This document shows, one piece after another, positions 27,948 through 36,034 of a stretch of 64,000 nt of DNA (positions are counted from its first letter, which is position 1; each line of letters begins with the position of its first letter). This DNA comes from Acinetobacter chinensis. GTDB lineage: Bacteria; Pseudomonadota; Gammaproteobacteria; Pseudomonadales; Moraxellaceae. Both the position numbers and the translations under genes were made by a program. Location: assembly GCF_002165375.2 (NCBI RefSeq), contig NZ_CP032134.1, positions 2,666,001 to 2,730,000 of the forward strand, in the 5' to 3' direction. The notes under the pieces were generated by a model. That model made no database searches, was not told where the DNA came from, and saw nothing but the letters and a program-made list of their open reading frames with translations.

Positions 27948-27988
27948 ATACGGTTTTGACCGTATAGTTTAACGGTAAACCGCGTCAA
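27948..27988 (-). promoter_or_regulatory. mrp: Candidate mrp promoter with overlapping inverted repeat
   Basis: On the minus strand, TTGACG (27983-27988), a 16-base spacer and TATACG (27961-27966) form a good sigma70 promoter. The inverted repeat ATACGGT / ACCGTAT (27948-27965, four-base spacer) overlaps the -10 box and the start region, as expected for a repressor site. Confidence 0.55.
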
Positions 27989-28243
27989 GGTTAAGCGCAG
28001 TTGCATGAAGCTTTCTGAATGTGAATATCATTCTGAGTGATAAACCTCACATTTACGATCGGTCTGCACATCAGAAATACAGGAACTGCGTCCAGTTTAT
28101 TCCCTGAAAAATATAACCTGACCGCTGTTAAGGCTTTGAATCATTTGCAAACGGAAACAATTAAATCAGTGCTTTCATGTATTTAGAGCGATATATTAAC
28201 CGGATTAAATACGCTTTATTCAGAATAAAATACGGGAAACTAT
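27989..28243. other. Intergenic region mrp to 28244 gene
   Basis: Together with the mrp promoter this makes a 317-base gap. No coding potential was seen. The plus-strand promoter for the 28244 gene must lie here; A+T-rich sequence with TTTATTCAGAATAAA at 28211-28225 is just upstream. Confidence 0.5.
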
Positions 28244-28543
28244 ATGAAATACATTCTTTCTCTGGCACTGTCACTGTGCGTATCCACTGCTGTATTTGCA
28301 GCGACTGAAAGTTCAAGTGTCAGAACACCTACCGGACAGCTTGTCAGCGTAGGCGACACACTGACTGAAATGGAAGAACGTATGGGACAGTCTCCTGAAT
28401 CCATGAATACCTATGAGCTGAAAGAGAAAGATCACAGCCATATTGCTTCTGCCTATGTCTATGAGATCGACAACTCCATTTACACTCTCACGGTTGTAAA
28501 CAATCAGGTCAAAAAAATAGAACGGATCAATAAAACCCCTTAA
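28244..28543 (+). CDS. Small secreted protein, possibly DUF2845-like
   Basis: 99-residue exported protein of unknown function. Signal peptide about 1-19 (cleavage after VFA). The mature part starts with a segment (LVSVGDTLTEMEERMGQSPE) resembling the start of DUF2845 or SmpA/OmlA-like folds, which have a G-D-x3-E-V/M-x3-G-x-P pattern, and then short beta strands. No lipobox. Monocistronic with a strong terminator right behind it. Confidence 0.65.
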   Translation: MKYILSLALSLCVSTAVFAATESSSVRTPTGQLVSVGDTLTEMEERMGQSPESMNTYELKEKDHSHIASAYVYEIDNSIYTLTVVNNQVKKIERINKTP

Positions 28544-28549
28544 CGGAAA

Positions 28550-28589
28550 ATAAATAAAGGCAACCCTGAGATACATGGATTGCCTTTAT
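28550..28589 (+). terminator. Terminator after the 28244 gene
   Basis: Arms AATAAAGGCAA and TTGCCTTTATT, perfect 11 bp, with a 16-base loop. The A/T-rich arms could serve both strands. Confidence 0.75.
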
Positions 28590-28647
28590 TCAATTCTACC
28601 TAATCATTCAGGCAGATCATCATTTCAAGAACTTCAGATTTTCAGCT

Positions 28648-29076
28648 TTAAGCCTGATCATCCTTTTTAAATTTGCTTAATGTTTCGGATGCTTTAGCTT
28701 TTAAAGCATCAAATTTTTCTGCTGCCTGATCTTTAAGCTCACTGGCTTTCTGTTTTGCTTCATCCAACTTATGACCCGCTTCTGCTTTCAGCTGGTCAAA
28801 CTTTTCATGTGCCTGATCCTGCAACTCAGCAGCTTTACCTTTGACACTATCCAGATGGCTTTCAAATGCTGCCTTTTCTTCTGAATGTGCTGCACTGACA
28901 TCATGTTTCAGATCATTCAATGCTTTCTTGCCTTCCAGTTTCGTTTCTTCAGCACTGTGCTTTAAATCATCGAGTGCTTTTTCCCCTTGAAGTTTTGCTT
29001 CTTCAGCTTTAAGTTTCAGATTATCCCCAGCTTCAGACGCTTTTTGTTTCAGGTGATCAAGTTGATTATCGGTCAT
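28648..29076 (-). CDS. LEA-like hydrophilic repeat protein
   Basis: 142-residue cytosolic protein with no signal peptide, Trp, Cys or hydrophobic core; Lys, Glu, Ala and Asp dominate. It consists of amphipathic repeats: residues 24-41 and 42-59 are an 18-residue tandem repeat (AEEAKLQGEKALDDLKHS and AEETKLEGKKALNDLKHD), and residues 82-101 and 111-130 are another related pair (AAELQDQAHEKFDQLKAEAG and ASELKDQAAEKFDALKAKAS). This composition is that of group 3 LEA proteins and bacterial hydrophilins, which protect dry or stressed cells. Acinetobacter is known for desiccation survival and has described disordered desiccation-tolerance proteins; orthology is not claimed. Confidence 0.75.
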   Translation of the reverse strand: MTDNQLDHLKQKASEAGDNLKLKAEEAKLQGEKALDDLKHSAEETKLEGKKALNDLKHDVSAAHSEEKAAFESHLDSVKGKAAELQDQAHEKFDQLKAEAGHKLDEAKQKASELKDQAAEKFDALKAKASETLSKFKKDDQA

Positions 29077-29345
29077 GGTCTTTTCCTCTTAATTCATTGT
29101 GAAACTACTGAAAATCACGAGTTCAAGGCTGAACTTATGTTTTATTTATAGCCGATTTACTTTGAGTTTGAATGTAAAACTGCAATTTGCAATAAATGCC
29201 ATACGCAATGTTACTTTTGATATTTTTGATCAGTTCTAATTATGTATAACCTGATTTCAGAGCTGATGCGAATTGTAAATAATGCTGTATATTTCACAAT
29301 TTGTGATATTCAATCAGAACCCAGACGGAATGAGATAACGACGCA

Positions 29346-29570
29346 ATGACACCTGACCTTAAAACTAGAATCATCCAGATCTGTGATACTAAAATTGCAA
29401 AAAAGGGAGAGGATGTCGGTATTTCTTTTTATGCTTTTTTTGCCAACAAAAATACTGATCCTGAAAGTCTGATGCAGGTTGCCACCTGGTGGATTCAGAC
29501 CCATCAGCTCGATCATTTTGAAAAAGCCGTGAAAATTAAACAGCTTATTCTTTCAGAACATGAGCATTAA
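29346..29570 (+). CDS. Small hypothetical protein
   Basis: 74-residue acidic/basic soluble protein with no recognised domain. It starts with ATG at 29346 after a weak ribosome site (ACGACGCA). The translation has plausible folded character (CDTKIAKKGEDVGISFYAFF ... WWIQTHQLDHFEKAVKIKQL), which speaks for a real gene. Its last 26 bases overlap the 3' end of the convergent ABM gene. No close relative can be named from sequence. Confidence 0.6.
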   Translation: MTPDLKTRIIQICDTKIAKKGEDVGISFYAFFANKNTDPESLMQVATWWIQTHQLDHFEKAVKIKQLILSEHEH

Positions 29571-29874
29571 GCCTCGTCTGCTGAAAACTTTCAAAAGTCT
29601 GCAAATGGGTAAATACAGGATTTTTACAGATATACTGATCAATCAAAGGAACCAGCCGCTGGAAGTGCTCTGACTGAACGTGCGCATCCAGAGCTGCACG
29701 ATCAATCCATTCCTCAATAAAAACAAAATGTCCTGGTTCTTTCAGATCATGAAAAAGCACATAGGAAATACAACCTGGTTCCTGTCTGGTTTTATCAATC
29801 AGTTCCTGATACAGCGGTAGAACTTCATCAATTTGATCGACCTGAATAAAGTCTTCTGCTATCAGTTTCAACAT
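29545..29874 (-). CDS. Antibiotic biosynthesis monooxygenase (ABM) domain protein, YgiN-like
   Basis: 109-residue dimeric ferredoxin-like fold protein. Family features are a first strand (LKLIAEDFIQ), the helix with LPLYQELIDKTRQEPGCISY (about 19-38), and the FVFIEEWIDRAALDAHVQSEHF segment (about 51-72), where the conserved W-x-D/S-x2-A-x2-H-x4-H pattern occurs. Members include quinol monooxygenases and heme-degrading enzymes, but many are unassigned. It is convergent with, and overlaps, the 29346 gene. Confidence 0.88.
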   Translation of the reverse strand: MLKLIAEDFIQVDQIDEVLPLYQELIDKTRQEPGCISYVLFHDLKEPGHFVFIEEWIDRAALDAHVQSEHFQRLVPLIDQYICKNPVFTHLQTFESFQQTRLNAHVLKE

Positions 29875-29967
29875 TGGTCATACCTTCAGAATCATGTCTT
29901 TACATTATTTCCAGCTGTCTTACGCTTTCAGACCGTTACTGATCTGAGTTTAATCAACCAGCTAAAT

Positions 29968-30801
29968 TCAGCTTCTCACTGTACTCATAAAATTCACTGC
30001 ACTGAACAACCAGACCCACAGCACAAAACAACGTCCCTGATTAAAATGATTTAACTCTGTGCCATGTAGAATATTATGGCGAGTTGCGGTCACCGTAGAG
30101 CTGTTATCCATTTTGTAGGCCGCCAGTTCTGAAAAGTATGGATTCAGTTCATGCGCAATTTTGGCTTTATGCCACAGGCTTTTAATTTCATTGCCTTTTA
30201 AACCAGGTACTATTTTATAGACATCGACAAACTTGGTATCCTGTTGTTTTAAATAACCATGTTGAATTAAAACATCCGTTAATACCCCTTCCAGTTGCGC
30301 ATACAAAACTGGCGTACAACCTGCATATAAACCCAGTTCATACAGCTTAAACGCTTCTTCAATCACGCTCTTACGCAAAGCTTTATTTTCACCCACTTCA
30401 AGTGCTTCAAATGCCTCAAAAAAATCAGCCTGAAAGCGTTGTTCATTAATCACATTTAAAAGACTGAATTTTTTTAAATCTTCAACCTCATGAACATCCT
30501 GCCAGAAATACAATAGATTCAAAGCATCATTGGCTACTTTTGCACCGAGCTCCTGATTTAATTCATCGGCAAGTACACCAAAGTAAGACTCCTGCTCTGC
30601 CAGCTGATGCAGGGTTTTCTGTAGATACGCATGCTCATCTTCTGCAATGTCTTCAAGATAGCGTTCAGCCTGTTTGAGAATATTATTTTCCAGCTGCTTT
30701 TTTGCATTTTTATTTTGAGGAATACGGGTGACTTCACGACCGAATTCATCTTCGAAATCATCATCAAGAGTGTCATTATTAAAGGTATTTTCATGAATCA
30801 T
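29968..30801 (-). CDS. Hypothetical protein with C-terminal HEPN-like R-x4-H motif
   Basis: 277-residue soluble protein of unknown function. The first 60 residues are acidic and polar. The C-terminal half looks helical and has the layout of a HEPN-like domain: a helix YELGLYAGCTPVLYAQLEGV (about 154-173) and, at about 241-247, RHNILHG, which fits the HEPN nuclease motif R-(N/D/H)-x3-H. It ends in a hydrophobic aromatic helix. The ATG at 30801 is chosen over ones further upstream because it has a GAGAGTGA site and gives an ordinary N-terminus. It is divergent from metG across 190 bases. Function as a ribonuclease is inference. Confidence 0.65.
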   Translation of the reverse strand: MIHENTFNNDTLDDDFEDEFGREVTRIPQNKNAKKQLENNILKQAERYLEDIAEDEHAYLQKTLHQLAEQESYFGVLADELNQELGAKVANDALNLLYFWQDVHEVEDLKKFSLLNVINEQRFQADFFEAFEALEVGENKALRKSVIEEAFKLYELGLYAGCTPVLYAQLEGVLTDVLIQHGYLKQQDTKFVDVYKIVPGLKGNEIKSLWHKAKIAHELNPYFSELAAYKMDNSSTVTATRHNILHGTELNHFNQGRCFVLWVWLFSAVNFMSTVRS

Positions 30802-30991
30802 GTTTAGATCACTCTCTACAATTACAAATCTGGAAACAGGCAACGACATTCTATATGAATGAACCACTGAAAATGTGAAATTGTATAAAAATCTACATTT
30901 GAATAGATTTCACCTATTCTATTGTGCATCTTCACAGCAATTACGTTAAAATCAATGCCCTTGCATTAACTTGAGAAAGAGAGTTATATCC

Positions 30992-33049
30992 GTGCGAAAT
31001 ATTTTAGTCACTAACGCCCTTCCCTACGCAAATGGTCCTATCCATATGGGTCACCTACTCGGCTATATCCAGGCAGATATCTGGGTTCGTGCCATGCGTG
31101 CAATGGGTCATAACGTGACTTATGTCTGCGCGGATGATGCACACGGTACAGCGATCATGCTACGTGCAGAAGCGAATGGGATTAGCCCTGAAGCGCAGAT
31201 TGCCAATGTTCAGAAAGAACATATCCGTGATTTTGATGGTTTTAATGTCACTTTTGATCATTATGACTCTACGCATAGCGAAGAAAATAAAAATCGCTCA
31301 TCTGAGATTTATGTCAAAAACCGTGAAGCAGGCAATATTGCGATTCGCCCTGTGACACAGTTATTTGACCCTGAAAAACAAATGTTCCTGTCTGACCGTT
31401 TCATCAAAGGCACATGCCCTAAATGTAAAGCGGAAGATCAGTATGGCGACTCATGTGAAGTCTGCGGTACAACTTATAATGCAACTGAATTACTCAATCC
31501 AAAATCGACTTTGAGTGGTTCAACGCCTGTTGAAAAATCATCAGATCATTACTTCTTTAAACTGCCAAACTTTACAGAATATTTGCAGAAATGGACACGT
31601 GACGAAGGTCGTCTACCTGTTTCTATCGCAAATAAACTGGATGAATGGTTTGAAAATGGCTTGAATGACTGGGATATCTCACGTGATGCACCTTATTTCG
31701 GTTTTGAAATTCCAGATGCACCAAATAAATATTTCTACGTTTGGGTAGATGCACCGATTGGTTATATGTCAAGTTTTGAAAACTATGTCAAAACCAAACG
31801 CCCTGACCTAAGTTTTGATGATTACTGGAAAAAAGATTCTAAAAATGAAGTTTATCACTTCATTGGTAAAGACATCGTGTATTTCCATGCACTGTTTTGG
31901 CCTGCAATGCTTGAAGGTGCAAACTACCGTACACCAACAGGTTTATTCGTAAATGGCTTCCTGACTGTAAATGGTCAGAAAATGTCTAAATCACGTGGTA
32001 CATTCATCAAAGCAGAAACGTATCTCAACCACTTAAATCCTGAATATTTACGTTATTACTTTGCGTCTAAGCTGTCTGATAAAGTTGAAGATTCAGACTT
32101 GAATCTTGATGATTTCGTTCAAAAAGTGAATTCTGATTTAGTCGGTAAAGTGGTGAATATTGCCAGCCGTTGTGCAAAATTTATTAACACCAAATTTGAC
32201 AATAAATTATCTGCAACATGTGCAGAACCTGAACTGGTTCAAAGCTTTATTGATGCAGGCGAATCTATTGCAACTCAATATGAAGCACGTGAGTTTTCTG
32301 CTGCAATCCGTGAAATCATGGCGCTTGCAGACAAAGCCAATCAATATATTGATGAGAAAAAGCCTTGGGCTTTAGCTAAAATTGAAGGCGAAGAACAACA
32401 GGTTCATGACGTGTGTTCTGTAGGGATTAACCTATTCCGTCAATTGGCGGTTTACCTTGCACCTGTATTGCCTACACTTGCTGGGCAAGTTCAAGATTTC
32501 TTAAAACTTGAATCTTTCGACTTTGTATCAAGTAAAACTGTATTGGTTGATCATGAAATTGTGTTATTCCAACCTTTAATGCAACGTGTTGATCCTAAAG
32601 CTGTTGCGGCAATGGTGGATGCATCTAAAGACTCTTTGGCTGCTGCTGCGGAAGCACCAAAAGCTGAGAAGAAAAAAGAAAAAGCCAAAGAGAAAAAACC
32701 TGAGCCTAAAGTAGGTGAGGCAGAAATTATCGGTATCGAAGATTTTATGAAAATTGATCTTCGTGTGGCAGAAGTTTTAGAAGCGGCAACTGTTGAAGGT
32801 TCTGACAAGCTTCTTCAATTGACTTTGAATGTCGGTGAAGCTGAACCACGTAATGTGTTTAGTGGTATTCGTGAGTTCTACCAACCTGAGGACTTAAAAG
32901 GTAAACTGGTGGTGATGGTGGCGAACCTTGCACCACGTAAAATGCGTTTTGGTATTTCTAACGGTATGGTTTTAGCTGCTGGAAACGGCGAAGGTGTTTG
33001 GGTGATTTCACCTGAATCTGGTGCTAAACCGGGTGATAAAGTATCTTAA
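30992..33049 (+). CDS. metG: Methionyl-tRNA synthetase
   Basis: 685-residue class I synthetase that charges tRNA-Met. The GTG at 30992 (AGAGAG upstream) gives the usual N-terminus MRNILVTNALPYANGPIHMG; a TTG at 30971 would add seven residues. The HIGH box variant HMGH is at 18-21, four zinc-binding cysteines at 142, 145, 155 and 158, and KMSKS at 330-334. A Lys/Glu-rich linker (about 553-580) leads to a C-terminal OB-fold tRNA-binding and dimerisation domain (about 590-685). Leucine is often TTA, TTG or CTT here, unlike the CTG-rich genes around. It is flanked by two HEPN-type genes. Confidence 0.97.
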   Translation: MRNILVTNALPYANGPIHMGHLLGYIQADIWVRAMRAMGHNVTYVCADDAHGTAIMLRAEANGISPEAQIANVQKEHIRDFDGFNVTFDHYDSTHSEENKNRSSEIYVKNREAGNIAIRPVTQLFDPEKQMFLSDRFIKGTCPKCKAEDQYGDSCEVCGTTYNATELLNPKSTLSGSTPVEKSSDHYFFKLPNFTEYLQKWTRDEGRLPVSIANKLDEWFENGLNDWDISRDAPYFGFEIPDAPNKYFYVWVDAPIGYMSSFENYVKTKRPDLSFDDYWKKDSKNEVYHFIGKDIVYFHALFWPAMLEGANYRTPTGLFVNGFLTVNGQKMSKSRGTFIKAETYLNHLNPEYLRYYFASKLSDKVEDSDLNLDDFVQKVNSDLVGKVVNIASRCAKFINTKFDNKLSATCAEPELVQSFIDAGESIATQYEAREFSAAIREIMALADKANQYIDEKKPWALAKIEGEEQQVHDVCSVGINLFRQLAVYLAPVLPTLAGQVQDFLKLESFDFVSSKTVLVDHEIVLFQPLMQRVDPKAVAAMVDASKDSLAAAAEAPKAEKKKEKAKEKKPEPKVGEAEIIGIEDFMKIDLRVAEVLEAATVEGSDKLLQLTLNVGEAEPRNVFSGIREFYQPEDLKGKLVVMVANLAPRKMRFGISNGMVLAAGNGEGVWVISPESGAKPGDKVS

Positions 33050-33069
33050 GATTTAAAATTCCAAGATAG

Positions 33070-33098
33070 AAGCCTCTACTGATGTAGGGGCTTTTTAT
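33070..33098 (+). terminator. Terminator of metG
   Basis: Stem AGCCTCTAC / GTAGGGGCT (one G-U pair), a four-base loop, then a T-run. Confidence 0.88.
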
Positions 33099-33178
33099 TC
33101 GTATAAATCAAAAAAATATTTATATATCAATTATTTAATGCTAAAATTTACAGAATTTAGCTACTATTTTTGAAATCA

Positions 33179-34276
33179 ATGAAAACTCCTTTATTAAGAA
33201 AAGGCAAAATAAAATCCCTATTAGAAAGCTCAATTGATTGTGCATTACTAGCAGTAGAGATTTACAATAAGCCACGTGCTCCTTTCAGGGTGGAGTCTTT
33301 TATTACTCATATGATTATGGCATGGACACGTTTATTTCAAGCACATTTTAATTTTACAATAGGTGAAACATATTTTTATAAAGAAAATAACGGTCGTTAT
33401 AAAATTATAGATGGAGAAAAAAAAGCTTGGGAATTAAAAACTTGTATAAAAGAGTATAGTCAATTATCAAATCCAATAAAAACAAATTTAGAATTTTTTA
33501 TAAAATTACGAAATAAAATTGAGCATAGAACGGTAGATAAAGATGAGATTGGATTAAATATTTTTGGAGAATGCCAAGCACTTCTATATAATTTTGAAAA
33601 TGAGCTAACAAAGTTATTTGGTGAAGAGTATGCAATAAATGAAAGTTTGGCATATTCTTTACAATTTTCTAAATTGCGGACGTCTCAACAAAAAGAAGCA
33701 AGCAAACAATTACTATCTAACGAATATAAAGATTTATTCGATTTCATAAAAAAATATCGAGAAAGTTTGCAAGATGATATTTATAATTCGCAAGAATATA
33801 GTATCAAATTGATACAGGTTCCTAAAATTGCGAATACAAACAGGAATGACTTAGCTGTTGAATTTGTTAATTGGAATTTACTATCTGAGGAAGATAGAGA
33901 AAAGTACGATCAACTAATAGCAATCGTAAAAGATAAAGTTATAAAACTTGAAGGTGCTAATATTGGAAAACTAAAACCAAGCAAGGTATTAGAAGAAGTT
34001 AATAAATCTATTAGTTCCAAGTTAACACATAATGATCATAAGCAGTTATTAAGTATCTTCAAAATCAGACCCTATACTGAATTTACCCTTAGTAGCGATG
34101 CTTTTGACACAAATCCTAATTATTGTCATTACGATGAAGCTCATAATGATTATTTGTATCAAGATGAATGGGTAGCATTTTTAATTCAGCTCATAAATGA
34201 AAATAAACTTTCTAAAGAGCAATGGAAAAAAAACTTTAAACAAAAGAAAACTTTAAAAATTGATGATTACAAATAG
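33179..34276 (+). CDS. DUF3644-like protein with HEPN motif, A+T-rich
   Basis: 365-residue soluble protein resembling the DUF3644 family: early segment SIDCALLAVEIYNKPRAPFR with the typical A-x2-A-x-E-x-YN pattern, then FITHMIMAWTRLFQAHF. Residues about 111-116 read RNKIEH, an exact R-N-x3-H HEPN motif in LRNKIEHR. HEPN proteins are commonly RNases, and DUF3644 genes are often reported in defence or mobile regions. The gene is far richer in A+T than its neighbours (12 G/C in the 60 bases from 33481), so it was probably acquired. The ATG at 33179 is preferred over a TTG at 33170; its ribosome site is weak. No obvious antitoxin partner adjoins it. Confidence 0.75.
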   Translation: MKTPLLRKGKIKSLLESSIDCALLAVEIYNKPRAPFRVESFITHMIMAWTRLFQAHFNFTIGETYFYKENNGRYKIIDGEKKAWELKTCIKEYSQLSNPIKTNLEFFIKLRNKIEHRTVDKDEIGLNIFGECQALLYNFENELTKLFGEEYAINESLAYSLQFSKLRTSQQKEASKQLLSNEYKDLFDFIKKYRESLQDDIYNSQEYSIKLIQVPKIANTNRNDLAVEFVNWNLLSEEDREKYDQLIAIVKDKVIKLEGANIGKLKPSKVLEEVNKSISSKLTHNDHKQLLSIFKIRPYTEFTLSSDAFDTNPNYCHYDEAHNDYLYQDEWVAFLIQLINENKLSKEQWKKNFKQKKTLKIDDYK

Positions 34277-34373
34277 TTCCCTATTTTCAGAAATTTTTAT
34301 TTTTTTAAAATAACTCCTAACTACTTGATGTAACATGTTTAGATATTCCACCTCGTAATCATGAGCAACTCAT

Positions 34374-34402
34374 AAAAATCCGCTTACCCAAGCGGATTTT
34401 TT
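34374..34402 (+). terminator. Terminator downstream of the DUF3644-like gene
   Basis: AAAATCCGCTT, a four-base loop, AAGCGGATTTTTT. A clean intrinsic terminator about 100 bases beyond the stop. Confidence 0.88.
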
Positions 34403-34468
34403 CATGAAGAAATAACACAACGCAAGAGAAATCCATGCTAAAAAATAATCAACAATAATTTTATCCAA

Positions 34469-35452
34469 ATGATTATGAAAACTTCAATCTTAGTAATAAC
34501 AGCCTCTATCGCACTTTTCAGCTCATTTTCAACTGTGGCAGAAACTACAAAGACTCTACCCATCATTGAACAACAAGCCCAAGTCGCAGGCTTCTATCAA
34601 CATCAGGTGGGCAATACACAAATCACCGCCCTCCTCGATGGCACAAACTTCATGTCACCGACTTTATTTCAAGACATTTCCCAGAATCAGGTGCATGAAA
34701 TTTTAAAGAAATATCATGCAGATCAAGCCAAAGGCGTACAAACATCCATTAATGCCTTTTTGGTTAATACAGGCAATTCACTCATTTTAGTCGACAGTGG
34801 AACAACTGATTGCTTTGGTGCACATTTAGGTTCTGTCCTGAAGAATCTGAAAGCAACAGGCTATCAACCTGAACAAGTCGATACGATTTTACTTACCCAT
34901 TTACACCCTGATCATTCCTGTGGTGTAAGTAAAAATGGTGTGGCAAATTATCCGAATGCTACGATTTATGTATCAGAGGATGAAGCGAATTATTGGTTAG
35001 ATCCAAAACAGGTCAATAAAGTTCCTAAAAAAAAGCAAGCTGGCTATGTAGGTACAGTAGAAAAAATTAAGGCAGCACTTGCACCTTATCAAGCGAGTAA
35101 GCAGTTTAAAACCTTTAAACTGGGTGACAACATCAAAGGTTTTGAAGTGATTTCAACCGCAGGACATACCCCTGGACATTTCAGTTATAAACTCAAAACG
35201 ACTGATGAAGATGTTGTGTTCATTGGCGACATTGTGCACTCACATACTGTACAGTTTGATCGTCCTGAAACAGCGATTGATTATGATATTGATCCGAAAA
35301 AAGCAGTACAGACCCGTCTAAAACAATTCCCTGTACTTGCCAAAAGTGGTGTAACTGTTGCTGCGCCACATTTGCCATTTCCAGGAATTGGGCATATTTA
35401 CAGTGCTGATGGAAAGAGTTATCAATGGATTCCTGTGCATTTTAAGGATTGA
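34469..35452 (+). CDS. Secreted metallo-beta-lactamase-fold hydrolase, methyl-parathion-hydrolase-like
   Basis: 327-residue exported Zn hydrolase. Signal peptide about 1-24 (cleavage after TVA). The binuclear metal site is complete: His144, His146, Asp148 and His149 in HLHPDH, His233 (GHTPGH), Asp254 (GD) and His301 (PHLPFPGIGH). The order and spacing, and blocks such as ITALLDGT, LVNTG, NLKATGYQPEQVD and FPGIGHI, strongly recall methyl parathion hydrolase of pseudomonads and its relatives, some of which act on lactones or organophosphates. The natural substrate is unknown. ATGs at 34469 and 34475 are both possible starts, with a weak ribosome site. Confidence 0.88.
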   Translation: MIMKTSILVITASIALFSSFSTVAETTKTLPIIEQQAQVAGFYQHQVGNTQITALLDGTNFMSPTLFQDISQNQVHEILKKYHADQAKGVQTSINAFLVNTGNSLILVDSGTTDCFGAHLGSVLKNLKATGYQPEQVDTILLTHLHPDHSCGVSKNGVANYPNATIYVSEDEANYWLDPKQVNKVPKKKQAGYVGTVEKIKAALAPYQASKQFKTFKLGDNIKGFEVISTAGHTPGHFSYKLKTTDEDVVFIGDIVHSHTVQFDRPETAIDYDIDPKKAVQTRLKQFPVLAKSGVTVAAPHLPFPGIGHIYSADGKSYQWIPVHFKD

Positions 35453-35481
35453 TACGCTCCTTTTTTTCACAAATTGCAGAC

Positions 35482-35504
35482 AAAGACTTCAATTGAAGTC
35501 TTTT
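35482..35504 (+). terminator. Terminator of the MBL-fold gene
   Basis: AAAGACTTC, AATT loop, GAAGTCTTTT: perfect stem with a short T-run. It lies 20 bases before the next start codon. Confidence 0.75.
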
Positions 35505-35523
35505 ATGCTGTCTAAAATAAAAC

Positions 35524-35994
35524 ATGACTAAAAAAATGAATTTCTCCAATGCTTATACCCGATACGGACCCTTAATTGCGACTTTTCTTATTGTATTGGC
35601 AGGACACAGTCCTATTATTATTTTAGATACATTAAGATTTCTTCAAGGCTTAATTACACCCTCTATCATCTTTCCCATGCTTGCACTAATGGTAATTGCA
35701 TCAGTTGTTGGTTACGCCATTGGAATTATTCCCGTTTATATAACCTGATTGGTATTTGAAAAGAAATTTGCGATGAAACTTCCATCAGCTACTGCTTTTC
35801 AGGCACTGTTGTATGGTGTTTATGCAGGATTAATCTGGACACCCTTTCTGTTACTTTCTTTTATTGATATAAAAATATTCTATTTTGGACTGGCTTTTTG
35901 CGGTCTGATTATTTTACCCACTTCAGCAATTTGTGGATGGCTGGAATGGCGAAAGTTACAGAAACAGGAAAATACCCTTCCATCTATCAGGTAA
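35524..35994 (+). pseudogene. Small membrane-protein gene split by an in-frame TGA
   Basis: One reading frame of 157 codons is interrupted only by TGA at 35746-35748. The first part (74 residues) has two hydrophobic segments (about 16-34 and 46-70), and the second part (81 codons from 35749) has two more. Together they form a plausible four-helix protein of about 156 residues ending in a charged tail. The second part has no ribosome site; its first ATG is at 35773. A TGG-to-TGA change in a Trp codon would explain it. Alternatives are two separate small proteins with the second starting at 35773, or a sequencing error. Family not recognised. Confidence 0.65.
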
Positions 35995-36034
35995 ACACCT
36001 TGCACGTCACTTTCCAGGTTCTATAAGTCAGACC

